Below are positions 15,110 through 23,970 of a stretch of DNA of 32,705 nucleotides, one piece after another. The notes below the pieces were generated by a model, which worked only from the letters and a program-made list of their open reading frames with translations, was not told where the DNA came from and did not search any database. The first letter of the stretch is position 1. Each line of letters opens with the position of its first letter. The position numbers and the translations under genes are program-made. Origin of the DNA: Pedobacter sp. AK013 (GTDB lineage Bacteria; Bacteroidota; Bacteroidia; Sphingobacteriales; Sphingobacteriaceae); the NCBI RefSeq assembly GCF_014205835.1, contig NZ_JACHCQ010000048.1:1-32705 (forward strand). The letters run 5' to 3'.

Positions 15110-17955
15110 TTTGATTTTATTCCTTTAACCAGCACTATATATAATCCTGGCTTCAATGAAGACCCCATTAACAATTCGCCTGATTCGGAAGAGGATTCTG
15201 CCACTTCTACTTTTTTTCCCATAATATCGAAAATGCTAACAAGAATTGGTTCATCCAATTTTGCAGCTTCAACCTTAAAATCACTAACAAATGGATTTGG
15301 ATAAAAACTTATCAAAAACTTTGATTTCTCTAAAGTATTATGTTTAGACGACAAATTCATTTTTGAATTTTGAATCCCTACTATATCCATCGACCATTGT
15401 TGATTATAATTGCTACTCTGGCTCCCTTGATATAAATCAGCGCCATTGGTAGTAACCCCCATTCCATCGAGATACAAACCCGTAGCTTTATTCTTAAACT
15501 TAACATAACTTCCTGTAGTTTCGACTGTCCAATATTGTGCATCACTACCACTATAACTATATTGCCCTGCAACTGAACCATTGGAACTTCTGTACATACC
15601 ATCAATATACAATCCTGAAGCCCTATTCTTTAACATCACATGGTTCCCAACCGTTTCTATTGACCATTGTTGTGCACTGGCGCCACTGTCTCCATATTGC
15701 CCTGTATTGTCCCCATTGTTAAATCTATAGATACCATCCATCATCAAACCGGTTGCCCGATTGGCAAAAATAAAGTATTTAACATCCCAGTAAATTAGAC
15801 CTCTTCCTCCTCCAGCACTCATATATACTCTTCCGTCGACATTCATGTCTCCGATTAGCAATGGTGCTCCTCCAAACTGGTGGGCATCATCATTCATTCT
15901 GATCCATGTAGCACCCTGGTTAGATGATCTGAAAAGACCTGTAACGCCTGACACCATACCCCAGATGAAAATGGTGGGATAACTGGCTCCAACCATTTTC
16001 TTTCCTATCCCAACCGTTGTACAATAAGGTACATTGGAAAGAGTAATACAAGTCGTTCCATGATCGGTAGAATATTTCAAACCATTACCACCAAGAGGCA
16101 CCCAAATATGTCCTTCCAAACCCGGTACTGAGCGGATCAAAGTTGTCGCTTTCCATGGTTCAATTGTATTGATACCAGGTGTGCCCGCTACTGAAAAACT
16201 AACTCCTTTATTTGAACTCATTAGTACTTGTCCACTATATGGATTAAAGATATAGAAATAATTTGAATTTACCTGGTCGGACACAGGAACGGCATCTGAA
16301 GACGATACACCTGAACAACTGGACCAACTTGCACCGTTGTTGGTCGTATAGTAGGTAGTTGTGGAACCTCCTGGGCGGTGCAGAATTGTGCCTCCATCGG
16401 CACTGATGGCAACCCTGCCATTTGATCCCATATTAGTAGCGGCAGACGTCCATGTAGAGCCCTTGTTGGTAGAATAATAAATAACACTTCCTCCATTAGA
16501 AGCTCTTACTACCTTATTTGTGTTGCTGGCAGCATAGGCAATGCTCTGGTTATTCCCATCTGTAGGAGAAAGTTTTACTGAAGGAAAAGAAGTCAGCGGC
16601 TCATGTATAAAGCCACATATGTCTCCAAAAGAGGAAATAAATGATCCTCCTGGTATACTTATCCCATCCAGAAATGCGGTCTCTTCAATTCCCATCACAT
16701 CGTATTTCCATGAAGTATTAGTGGCTGTAATATCTGAACAGGTATATACGCCACCGCCCCCTACTGCCCGCACTTTTGAAGGATTGGATTGGTCAAACTC
16801 AATACATTCCATCCAGTTGATTGGTCCCCCTGACCATCCTATACCATTATTATTATAAGTAGATGTAGGGCTAATTTTAAGGGTCCAAGTCGATCCTGCA
16901 TCGGTAGATAGGAAAATAAAGTCTCCCCAGTCGGTATTGAACTGTTTGTTCCAATACATCCCAGATGTGGAAATCACTACTCTGTTGACGTTGGAAGGAT
17001 CTATGCTTACGCCCCCATAAGGATACTTTGCCGTAGGATGATGCGCTGGAGTAACGTTTGTCCAGATTCCTGTACTTGTGTTGAGTTTGTATACTCTACC
17101 CATATCATTAGCAGGGGTGTTGCCGGAGTAATCTCCTGAAATATGTGGTCCTTCTTCAACGGAAAGGGTAATATACATGGTAGCACCCTGTAGCGCTAGC
17201 CGATGCGGCATAAAGCCTGTATTTGGGGAAATATCAGTAAATGTTACTCCCCCATCTGTACTCTTATAAATATTCGAGCTGCCGATGCGTGAAATACCAA
17301 TGTAAATGGTTTGAGTAACACCGTTTACCACATTGCTCAAAGGATCATAAACGACAAAACATATCCCGTTCCCATTAATAGTGGTGGTTACGCCATTCCA
17401 TGCTTGGTTCCAGGTAACGCCGGCATCTGTGCTTTTCCAAAGTCCATTCTTTCTGGTCCCGCAGAATAATACGTTGCTATTATGTGGGTCAACAGCAAGA
17501 CGCTCTCCGTTCCCTCTTCCATATCCATTTCCGTGTGCCTTGAATTTGGAAGTAACATCCGTATAACTGAAACTATTTCCTTTGTCAGTGGATTTCAATA
17601 TGGCCGTTCTTCCATTGCTAAGATAGTCCGTTCCACAAAGCATGTAAACGTTATTGGCATTCTGCGGATCCAGCGCCAAAGCCTCAACACCGATAAATCC
17701 ATTTTCCGACTCATTAAGCCAGTCCAACAATTGAACCCATTTATTGTTGGCATCATCCCAGCGGTAAGCTCCGCCCACATCCGTGCGACAGTACCTGTCG
17801 CCAGAGCCAGGATGGGTAATGATTCCTGTCACAAATCCTCCACCCCCAATAGGCGAATTCTTCCAAGTATAAGTCTGAGCGTTCGCTAAAACCGAGCTAA
17901 ATAACAAAACTAGATGTAGCAAGCGAATTTTTACACTATAAATGCTGTATTTCAT
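15076..17955 (-). CDS. GH74 xyloglucanase-like enzyme with ricin-type lectin domain and T9SS sorting domain
   Basis: 959 residues. The signal peptide ends at LANAQ. Residues about 28-720 form the two seven-bladed propellers of GH74. Both catalytic aspartates are in place: D59 in YCRTDVGGAYRW and D445 in SFGDICGFIHE. Repeated KSTDGG/STDAG blade motifs (BNR type) occur throughout. Residues about 726-860 are a three-fold beta-trefoil, ricin/CBM13-like (ATGLMMDG, ASGLYIDG, ATGLYLDG, each followed by a QxW). The C-terminus (YPNPF to SFKVIKK, about 884-959) is a type A T9SS domain, so the enzyme should be released or anchored outside by T9SS. GH74 enzymes cut the beta-1,4-glucan backbone of xyloglucan. 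A hairpin terminator follows. The gap to its upstream neighbour contains relics, so it may have its own promoter. Confidence 0.88.
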   Translation of the reverse strand: MKYSIYSVKIRLLHLVLLFSSVLANAQTYTWKNSPIGGGGFVTGIITHPGSGDRYCRTDVGGAYRWDDANNKWVQLLDWLNESENGFIGVEALALDPQNANNVYMLCGTDYLSNGRTAILKSTDKGNSFSYTDVTSKFKAHGNGYGRGNGERLAVDPHNSNVLFCGTRKNGLWKSTDAGVTWNQAWNGVTTTINGNGICFVVYDPLSNVVNGVTQTIYIGISRIGSSNIYKSTDGGVTFTDISPNTGFMPHRLALQGATMYITLSVEEGPHISGDYSGNTPANDMGRVYKLNTSTGIWTNVTPAHHPTAKYPYGGVSIDPSNVNRVVISTSGMYWNKQFNTDWGDFIFLSTDAGSTWTLKISPTSTYNNNGIGWSGGPINWMECIEFDQSNPSKVRAVGGGGVYTCSDITATNTSWKYDVMGIEETAFLDGISIPGGSFISSFGDICGFIHEPLTSFPSVKLSPTDGNNQSIAYAASNTNKVVRASNGGSVIYYSTNKGSTWTSAATNMGSNGRVAISADGGTILHRPGGSTTTYYTTNNGASWSSCSGVSSSDAVPVSDQVNSNYFYIFNPYSGQVLMSSNKGVSFSVAGTPGINTIEPWKATTLIRSVPGLEGHIWVPLGGNGLKYSTDHGTTCITLSNVPYCTTVGIGKKMVGASYPTIFIWGMVSGVTGLFRSSNQGATWIRMNDDAHQFGGAPLLIGDMNVDGRVYMSAGGGRGLIYWDVKYFIFANRATGLMMDGIYRFNNGDNTGQYGDSGASAQQWSIETVGNHVMLKNRASGLYIDGMYRSSNGSVAGQYSYSGSDAQYWTVETTGSYVKFKNKATGLYLDGMGVTTNGADLYQGSQSSNYNQQWSMDIVGIQNSKMNLSSKHNTLEKSKFLISFYPNPFVSDFKVEAAKLDEPILVSIFDIMGKKVEVAESSSESGELLMGSSLKPGLYIVLVKGIKSNLSKSFKVIKK

Positions 17956-18134
17956 AATTTAATGATTATCGGTTTAATCATGCAAAAACATTTTAAATAT
18001 TATTCTTCTTTTTAGAACCCAATTCTGTATCATCTAACCTCAAAAAGCTTTACAACTTATTCGTCCTTATCATTATTCCCAATAAAAAAGTATGCGATAA
18101 GTAAGTGCTCTGGGTTACGAGACCAGTAACGGAT

Positions 18135-18290
18135 TTAATTCGTAAATTTCCATTCATCAAACAAAAAATCCTCTCCATTAAACACGAAATAGATACTCTC
18201 TACTCCTTTATGTATTTTCAGTTTTACTTTCTTTGAGAGCGTAGTCCATTCTTTTTCATCACATTTAAGGGAAACAAGAGCAGTACCTTT
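18135..18290 (-). pseudogene. Orphan tail of a GH43-CBM6 gene (partial duplicate)
   Basis: The frame reads GTALVSLKCDEKEWTTLSKK, then IYFVFNGEDFLFDEWKF and a stop. This is a near copy of the last 50 residues of the GH43-CBM6 gene whose stop is at 22114 (GTPLVSLICDEKEWTTRSKK, GEGFLFDEWKF). DNA similarity is high and ends at about 18290, where the terminator repeat begins; the shared CCTTTAA at the edge may be junction microhomology. The open frame continues to 18356 only by reading the hairpin. It is a CBM6 C-terminal strand set without the rest of the domain. Confidence 0.8.
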
Positions 18291-18390
18291 AATAATAAAC
18301 CTTATATGAAATGGAGCCAGCAGCATGTTCACGCTGGCTCCATAAAAAGAATTCAATTATTTATTTTTTAACCATCTAAAATGATTTTGA
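18291..18390. repeat. Direct repeat copy B: duplicated terminator and decayed T9SS tail
   Basis: Second copy of 15005-15109. Beyond 18390 similarity resumes after a gap (to about 18445; TTCAATGAAGATCCCATT here, TTCAATGAAGACCCCATT near 15152). The duplicated block therefore covered the end of a gene with a T9SS tail like that of GH74, now decayed. Confidence 0.8.
18311..18343 (-). terminator. Hairpin terminator (duplicate copy)
   Basis: ATGGAGCCAGC (18311-18321) and GCTGGCTCCAT (18333-18343) form a perfect 11-bp stem with an 11-base loop. It follows the small secreted protein gene by about 145 bp and now probably ends that transcript. Confidence 0.6.
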
Positions 18391-18488
18391 GTAATATATA
18401 CAATCATTGATTTCAATGAAGATCCCATTGACAATTGGCTTGAAGATAATTAAATCGTCACATGATTGGTTCGATCCAGTCGCCAGGC

Positions 18489-19052
18489 TTAAAGCTTCTT
18501 TCCAGTAATTATAAAATTATCAAACATGATGGCATTAGCGCTTACCGTATTAGGATTTATCCTAAGGCTTATTGTTTTATAATTTCCCGAAGGTAAAGCA
18601 ACCAATTTTGCTTCTTTAGACCACCCTCCGCCACTAGCAACTGTAGGTAGTGTTACCCAAGAAGCACCGCCATCAACACTTGCTTCAATTTTTGGTTTTA
18701 CAGCATCTCCTGCATCTTCAACAACAAATTCATAAGACAGGTTTAAATTTGTAAAACCAGCCACATTGATATTAGGTATGGTAACAGCAGCACCTTTAGA
18801 TTCTATTTTCAAATTAAATTGCTCACCCCACCCTTGACGCAAATTTATATTGGCATCGTCAGCAGTTTTTAGATCTATTCCACCACTCCATGTTCCTGCC
18901 TTTGTAGATGGTTTAAATGTATGCATTTGACCATCACCAAGGATGGCAACCTTTGATTCAAAATTTTCGGTATACAGCGTTTGTGGAGTTTGCTGTGCAT
19001 TGGCTAACATCCCTGTTAGTAGCGCAAAAAATAATAATGTGCTTTTTTTCAT
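18489..19052 (-). CDS. Small secreted beta-sandwich protein, probably carbohydrate-binding
   Basis: 187 residues. The signal peptide ends at MLANAQ, without a lipobox Cys. The mature part is beta-rich: TLYTENFESKVAILGDGQMH, an aromatic stretch TWSGGID, NLNLSYEFVVEDAG, PKIEASVDGGASWVTLP, and ISLRINPNTVSANAIMFDNF, ending FIITGKK. FDNF-type endings and SVDGGASW strands are common in jelly-roll and choice-of-anchor modules of Bacteroidota glycan proteins, so glycan binding is a fair guess. There are no catalytic residues I can name. It is 103 bp downstream of GH5 in the same direction. Relics of a T9SS tail lie just downstream but are separated by its stop, so it may once have belonged to a longer protein. 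Confidence 0.65.
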   Translation of the reverse strand: MKKSTLLFFALLTGMLANAQQTPQTLYTENFESKVAILGDGQMHTFKPSTKAGTWSGGIDLKTADDANINLRQGWGEQFNLKIESKGAAVTIPNINVAGFTNLNLSYEFVVEDAGDAVKPKIEASVDGGASWVTLPTVASGGGWSKEAKLVALPSGNYKTISLRINPNTVSANAIMFDNFIITGKKL

Positions 19053-19155
19053 GTTAATTTGTTTTTTAAGTTTATATATTGGTTAGAATTAATTTGTACC
19101 CTTATTTTCATTATTTTCTTCATCTATTACTACTTAAATTTCCGATTGCCATTCT

Positions 19156-20403
19156 TTACCTAGTACCTGTAATCAGTGCATCTATGATACGCTGATCAAG
19201 CACTTTATTGTTTCTGCGGTCTAAAACAGTACCTTGTTCCCAAAAGAAGGGCTTAAGACCAAATTTAATGGCTTGCTGGGTTGAGTAGGCTGTCCAGTAG
19301 TCAACTGCATCATTGTGTTTTGCCATGTCTGAAGGCAGATACTTAGGATTTGTTCTCCGAAAAGCTGCATATTCACCCATGATTACGGGTATGCCTTTGT
19401 CAACAAATTTAGCTTTCATCAATCCGTATAATCTCAATATTTCGCTTTCTTCTCCCCAGGTGGCATTTCGGCCCGGATCGGTAACCGAATGATGACCCGT
19501 TCCCCAGTAGTAGAACATTTTACCCCAGCTGGCGTCACCATCCATCAATATTGTAAATTGAGAGGGCGTATAGTTATGCACTTCAACCATCATTCGATTG
19601 GCAACCTGATCTGTAGGAAGCGTATTCATCAGATTGTTGGTTTTATCGAAATCAGTGCCCGGCCCTTGAACAACCAGCACCCGGTAACTGTTCTTTCCGC
19701 CTGTGGACCTTACAGCATTAATAAATGTCTGGTGATAACCGTTCAATATTGCCATCTGTTCTGCATTTTCAGCAGGCGGTTCATTTGCACTGGCAAACAT
19801 CAGGTGCTCATCAAAATCTCTCATGGCTGTAGCAATCTGCTCCCATAATGCCTTTTGTTTGGCATTAACAGCGTCTTTTTTAACATTATTGATATTATGA
19901 TCTAACCAACCATTGTCCCAGTGAATATTCAGCAGTACATACATATCGTTATCTACACAATATTTAACCACTTCTTTAACACGGTTAAGCCATGCAGGGT
20001 CAATTGTAGCTTTTGATCGATCACTCAAATGTTTCCAGTCCCAGGCGCAGGGAATCCGTATTGCATTAAAACCTGTCTGTTTTACAAATTTCACGTACGA
20101 TTCGGTAATCTGGGGGTTACCCCAGCCACTTTCACCACCTGGCGATTCCATTGTATTACCGATATTTATACCCAAATTCATTTTGGCAGCCAGTTGCACA
20201 GCCGTGCTGCCCATACCCGTTTGGTCTGGTGCTTTTGGCGATGTATTATACGATGGATATAAGGCACTTACTTCAGGTAAAGAAACGCCGAGCTGAGACT
20301 GAACGTCCTCCTTTTTTTCGCAAAATGAAGTAAGCAGTGTAAGTATTAACAGTACTAAGATGTAATGTTTTCCTCTAATTTTTATATTTCCGAAAAGATC
20401 CAT
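19156..20403 (-). CDS. GH5 endo-beta-glucanase lipoprotein
   Basis: 415 residues. The N-terminus has a hydrophobic segment and Cys28 in LLTSFCEKKEDV. The lipobox is imperfect (Phe before Cys) but the acidic/lysine run after Cys resembles a surface-export signal. The catalytic barrel spans about 60-410. LGINIGNTMESP (78-89) and FNAIRIPCAWDWK (112-124) are typical of GH5, perhaps subfamily 4 or 2. NIHWDNGW carries the conserved His. The acid/base is E208 in FASANEPP and the nucleophile is E344 in PVIMGEYAAF. Family members hydrolyse internal beta-1,4-glucan bonds; in xyloglucan PULs a surface GH5 makes the first cuts. The start is 41 bp after the GH43 stop, so it is probably in the same operon. 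Confidence 0.87.
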   Translation of the reverse strand: MDLFGNIKIRGKHYILVLLILTLLTSFCEKKEDVQSQLGVSLPEVSALYPSYNTSPKAPDQTGMGSTAVQLAAKMNLGINIGNTMESPGGESGWGNPQITESYVKFVKQTGFNAIRIPCAWDWKHLSDRSKATIDPAWLNRVKEVVKYCVDNDMYVLLNIHWDNGWLDHNINNVKKDAVNAKQKALWEQIATAMRDFDEHLMFASANEPPAENAEQMAILNGYHQTFINAVRSTGGKNSYRVLVVQGPGTDFDKTNNLMNTLPTDQVANRMMVEVHNYTPSQFTILMDGDASWGKMFYYWGTGHHSVTDPGRNATWGEESEILRLYGLMKAKFVDKGIPVIMGEYAAFRRTNPKYLPSDMAKHNDAVDYWTAYSTQQAIKFGLKPFFWEQGTVLDRRNNKVLDQRIIDALITGTR

Positions 20404-20444
20404 TAATTATATATCAGCTGTACTATAGCCCCCATTGTATATTA

Positions 20445-22043
20445 TCACTTGTAATTGATATGGAAGTAATCAAAGTCTGCATAACCTCCAATGTTTTTAG
20501 TCGCATAATTAAACAGCGCAAAACGATAGCCCATGAAATGTGGAATGTCGTATTTCATCTTCAAAGGTTGCCCTATTGGTTTCCAAACTTTTCCATCAAG
20601 ACTGTAAAAGAAACTAGCTTCATCTTTCCCATTAAGCGTGTAAAGGTTATTAGCTTCATCGTTCTTGCCGGTAAAATCGCAATCGATTCTGAAGTAAATC
20701 TGGTCTTGATCCAATGGAATTCGCTTTACTTCGACAGGCTTATCATGATCAGTAGTGATCATTACTATCGATTTTTGACCCGCATCAATTTTAACGCCCA
20801 CTGATCCATACTCTTTTTGGAAAGCTGAGCATCCAGCAAAATCGCCGTCTTTCATTTTGGAAACATCAAGTGCAACAGAAGCTGAGCTGGTTGGACCAAT
20901 AGTGCGTTGTGTAAGTGTGTTTCTGGCCTGAAGAAAATCAGTATCGATTCTTCCTGTTTTGAGGCGTAAAAATCCTTTTCTTTCAGTTACAGACCACAGT
21001 GCATTATCCGGATTATGATTCCATTGCCAAACCAGCGGCAAAGCAGGTTCGCCTTTTTTACGGGTAAACTCATCAGAAGACACAATGCCTGGAATTAAAC
21101 CTTTACTGGCTGGCAGGTCTAGCTGTTCTGGGACTTTACCATTTTCTCCTAATACAGGCCATCCATCTTCCCACTTTACAGGAACGAGATAAGGAACGCG
21201 GCCAACAGCAGCATAATCGCGGAAAAGATAAGAGAACCAACGTCCATCGGGAGTGTTGATCAATCCGCCTTGAGCAATTCCTCTATCCTGTAGGCCAACT
21301 CTCCCTTCCCAAGGGCCGTTGATATGATCTGCCCTATGTATAAGTACAGTTCGCATTCCACCGCGTGGTGCGCAAATATTAAATAGATAATATTTCCCTT
21401 TTACTTTAAATAATTGAGATCCTTCAGCTCCAAGACCTACTTCTTTGCCTGTTGGTGCACTGGCGTGCTCGATGAGCACTCGCTCCGGAACGCCTGGTTT
21501 AACTCCTGTTAGATCGTCATTTAATTCAACAATTTTTAGTCTTTCTGCATCATGAATTAAATATACCTTACCATCATCATCAAAAAACAAAGAATTGTCA
21601 TGATATGCTGGCTTAAAAGAAATTCGTTCCCAGTTTCCTTTTTCTATATCTTTCGTTTTAAAAATATAGGTTTCACCTGTGGTTTGTGCAAAAGTACTTA
21701 CATAATACATCCCCTTGTGATAGCGTAAACTACTTGCCCAGGTGCCTTTACTATAGGCGTTTTTTCCTTCTGTCAAATTTAGCGCCGGCACATCTGCCAA
21801 AGCATCATGGGCATAGTTGATCATTTTCCAATTGACAAGATCTGTCGATTTCATAATGGGCACACCGGGGTTCATGTGCATCGTTGTACTGCTCATGTAA
21901 TAACTATTGCCTACACGTATTATTGAAATATCCGGTACATCTGCATATATAATAGGATTAGTGGCTTTTTGTGCGTATAAACACGGCACTATAAGGGTGA
22001 TCATTAAGGCTATTATGCATAACCTGTAAATCGCATTTTTCAT
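20445..22043 (-). CDS. GH43 family arabinofuranosidase/xylosidase with C-terminal beta-sandwich
   Basis: An upstream Met at 22064 is possible, but 22043 starts a normal signal peptide (MKNAIYRLCIIALMITLIV, then PCLYAQ). Numbering from 22064, the five-bladed propeller has D45 (YADVPDIS, base), D156 (AYHDNSLFFDDDG, pKa modulator) and E214 (LGAEGSQLFK, acid), all as in active GH43. Residues about 345-539 are the concanavalin-like C-terminal domain seen in GH43_C2 proteins (HFMGYRFALFNYATKNIGGY). Overall it resembles the GH43 arabinofuranosidases of Bacteroides xyloglucan loci. Likely periplasmic, removing arabinosyl or xylosyl side groups. It lies 70 bp downstream of the other GH43 gene and is in the PUL operon. 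The exact substrate is inference. Confidence 0.87.
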   Translation of the reverse strand: MKNAIYRLCIIALMITLIVPCLYAQKATNPIIYADVPDISIIRVGNSYYMSSTTMHMNPGVPIMKSTDLVNWKMINYAHDALADVPALNLTEGKNAYSKGTWASSLRYHKGMYYVSTFAQTTGETYIFKTKDIEKGNWERISFKPAYHDNSLFFDDDGKVYLIHDAERLKIVELNDDLTGVKPGVPERVLIEHASAPTGKEVGLGAEGSQLFKVKGKYYLFNICAPRGGMRTVLIHRADHINGPWEGRVGLQDRGIAQGGLINTPDGRWFSYLFRDYAAVGRVPYLVPVKWEDGWPVLGENGKVPEQLDLPASKGLIPGIVSSDEFTRKKGEPALPLVWQWNHNPDNALWSVTERKGFLRLKTGRIDTDFLQARNTLTQRTIGPTSSASVALDVSKMKDGDFAGCSAFQKEYGSVGVKIDAGQKSIVMITTDHDKPVEVKRIPLDQDQIYFRIDCDFTGKNDEANNLYTLNGKDEASFFYSLDGKVWKPIGQPLKMKYDIPHFMGYRFALFNYATKNIGGYADFDYFHINYK

Positions 22044-22113
22044 ATTTTCATTTGGGGTTTTCATTCTTAACCGATTTTAATTATAATTAGCATTAATAAA
22101 CCTGCAACCGGAA

Positions 22114-23646
22114 TTAACGAATGAATTTCCATTCATCGAACAAAAAACCCTCTCCATTAAACACAAAATAGATATTCGTTACTCCTTTATCTATTTTCAG
22201 GTCTATTTTCTTTGAGCGTGTAGTCCATTCCTTCTCATCACATATAAGGGAAACAAGAGGAGTGCCTTTAAGATTATTTACATAAACATCAATTCTGCCT
22301 TTTCCCTTCACCCGAGCTTCGAATTTGGCAGGAATCTGTTTGCTAAAATCGGCTCCCCGCACCATGAGACATTGTTGATCTGTTTTTCCTTTGGCAACCA
22401 TATTGCCCGGATTACCAACAGCTTCGAACTGGACCTGCCCCGAAGTGCCTGCAGTAGTTTCTGCCTGCTGAAGAACGAATGGATTTAATGGGTTAAGTTG
22501 TGATGGACCTTCGAAAGTTGCTTTGACCATGGGGATATTCACATTCTTTTCATCCACCTGTATTGGTTCGATACCCACATTACGAAAACCACCTTTGGTG
22601 CCAAAATAATCCTGTAAATACATGGCATGGTAAGCAATATAATATTTCCCTTTAAACTTGAACAGGTGACTGTGATTGTTTGTCAAAGGCCCCACGTTAA
22701 CATCGCCAGTATTCTTAAAGTAATTATCGCGATATTTCCAACTTTCCGGAGTTAAGGGTGTTTTACTTGTCATGTAAGATATGTTGCATGCGGTTGGTTT
22801 ATCAATATTGCTATAAGGCCATTCAGTGCGTTCACCCCAGTCCGTACAATAACTATAAACCCAGGTTCCGTTGATAAAGTTAAGGTCGCTTGCCTCATTA
22901 AAATAAGGAGCGGGTATCTTAGCAACATCACTGGCCAAACTGATCATGTCTTTTCCCAATTTGACGATTCTGGCATTATCTGGCATATATTTCGTTTTAG
23001 GCGTTCCGCCTCCAAAAGTAAGCCAGCCTGTACCCTGGTCATCAATAAGAACTCCGGGATCGAATGGGGCACCAACATCCACACCGGGAACAGAACGGTC
23101 GATTATATTCTTTCCCAATGGGTCTTTCCATGGGCCAACCGGAGAAGTGGAAGTAAGCACCGCTGAGCCACCACCGCTATTGGAGTAATACAGATAGAAG
23201 TGCGTCTTACCATCTGCTTCCAGTCTGGATGTAATGGAAGGCGCCCAGGAATTCTGGCTCCACGGTGCCAGTTCGGCAGTATTGATGAGACCGTGATAGG
23301 TCCAGTTAACCATATCATCGGAAGACATCATAACCAGTGTACGGATGTGCTCGTATGAATTTTTCCCATCCTTTCCTACCTTCTCATACTGTTGATGATC
23401 ATTAGTGGCATACACATAAATTCTTCCATTGTATTCTACGGCTGTCGGGTCGGCCGTAAACATAAAATCTAATAAAGGATTGGCATTATTGGAGATAAGT
23501 TTTGGCGAAACATTTGCGAATTTTTCTGCCAGTTTTTCACTAACTACTTTCGGTTTATCCGCCTTAGTCTGGGCTTCAACATCTTTTTTAAATCCCAAAA
23601 AAGAGATGGCAAAGACTGTACTTAATAGCACTTTTTTTCTAAACAT
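22114..23646 (-). CDS. GH43 glycosidase with C-terminal CBM6
   Basis: 510 residues with a signal peptide (MFRKKVLLSTVFAISFLGF, then KKDVEAQ; atypical but hydrophobic). The GH43 propeller spans about 55-370, with D66 (FMFTADPTAVEYNGRIY, base), D196 (APFDPGVLIDDQG, modulator) and E251 (YFNEASDLNF, acid). A beta-sandwich CBM6-like module fills 385-510 (FVLQQAETTAGTSG to NGEGFLFDEWKF). Such proteins act on arabinose- or xylose-containing side chains. A 324-bp gap with a terminator and a GH5 relic separates it from the glycan-binding gene, so readthrough or a separate promoter is needed. Its last about 155 bp are duplicated at 18135-18290. Confidence 0.87.
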   Translation of the reverse strand: MFRKKVLLSTVFAISFLGFKKDVEAQTKADKPKVVSEKLAEKFANVSPKLISNNANPLLDFMFTADPTAVEYNGRIYVYATNDHQQYEKVGKDGKNSYEHIRTLVMMSSDDMVNWTYHGLINTAELAPWSQNSWAPSITSRLEADGKTHFYLYYSNSGGGSAVLTSTSPVGPWKDPLGKNIIDRSVPGVDVGAPFDPGVLIDDQGTGWLTFGGGTPKTKYMPDNARIVKLGKDMISLASDVAKIPAPYFNEASDLNFINGTWVYSYCTDWGERTEWPYSNIDKPTACNISYMTSKTPLTPESWKYRDNYFKNTGDVNVGPLTNNHSHLFKFKGKYYIAYHAMYLQDYFGTKGGFRNVGIEPIQVDEKNVNIPMVKATFEGPSQLNPLNPFVLQQAETTAGTSGQVQFEAVGNPGNMVAKGKTDQQCLMVRGADFSKQIPAKFEARVKGKGRIDVYVNNLKGTPLVSLICDEKEWTTRSKKIDLKIDKGVTNIYFVFNGEGFLFDEWKFIR

Positions 23647-23840
23647 GTTTTTTTATTTTCCTTAAAAAACGGATAGTCTTTAAGGTATTATTTTCAATTG
23701 GTTAATTATTTTTTAAGCTAAACAACAAAAAGGTGAGCCCTTCCGCGGGACTGGCGAGCGCTAAACAATCTCAGGGAAGGAATAACCTTATGCTAGAATT
23801 GATACTATACTATTTACTTATATCCTGCAATAATGGCACT

Positions 23841-23923
23841 GCATTAATAAATGTCTGGTGGTTACTATTGAGTGGCCATCTGCTCGGTATTATCAGCCGC
23901 GGGTTCATTCATGCTGGCAAATT
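23841..23923 (-). pseudogene. Relic of a second GH5 gene
   Basis: This 83-bp stretch aligns with 19715-19799 of the intact GH5 gene, including 20 identical bases at one end and about three in four overall by eye. On the minus strand it still reads FASMNEPAADNTEQMA, matching FASANEPPAENAEQMA of the GH5 acid/base region. Stops and an indel follow, after which a fragment like TFINAV remains. It lies between the SGBP terminator and the GH43 gene, a place where xyloglucan-type loci often carry GH5. Confidence 0.75.
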
Positions 23924-23933
23924 TTAATTAGTA

Positions 23934-23967
23934 AAAGCCCTACAGCGATGTGCTGCCGTAGGGCTTT
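23934..23967 (-). terminator. Terminator after the glycan-binding lipoprotein gene
   Basis: AAAGCCCTAC (23934-23943) pairs with GTAGGGCTTT (23958-23967) in a perfect 10-bp stem with a 14-base loop, and the minus strand continues into TTTT. It starts 4 bp after the SGBP stop. It would separate susC-susD-SGBP from the hydrolase genes, or attenuate transcription into them. Confidence 0.8.
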
Positions 23968-23970
23968 AGT

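Noticed and set aside
15537..17889. Several 60-135 residue plus-strand frames inside GH74
   Set aside because: They lie antisense to strongly family-like coding sequence and have no start context or homology.
18135..18356. A 73-residue complete gene on the minus strand
   Set aside because: Its start and first about 22 codons are the terminator hairpin repeat; only the part to 18290 is a copied CBM6 tail, so it is a relic, not a gene.
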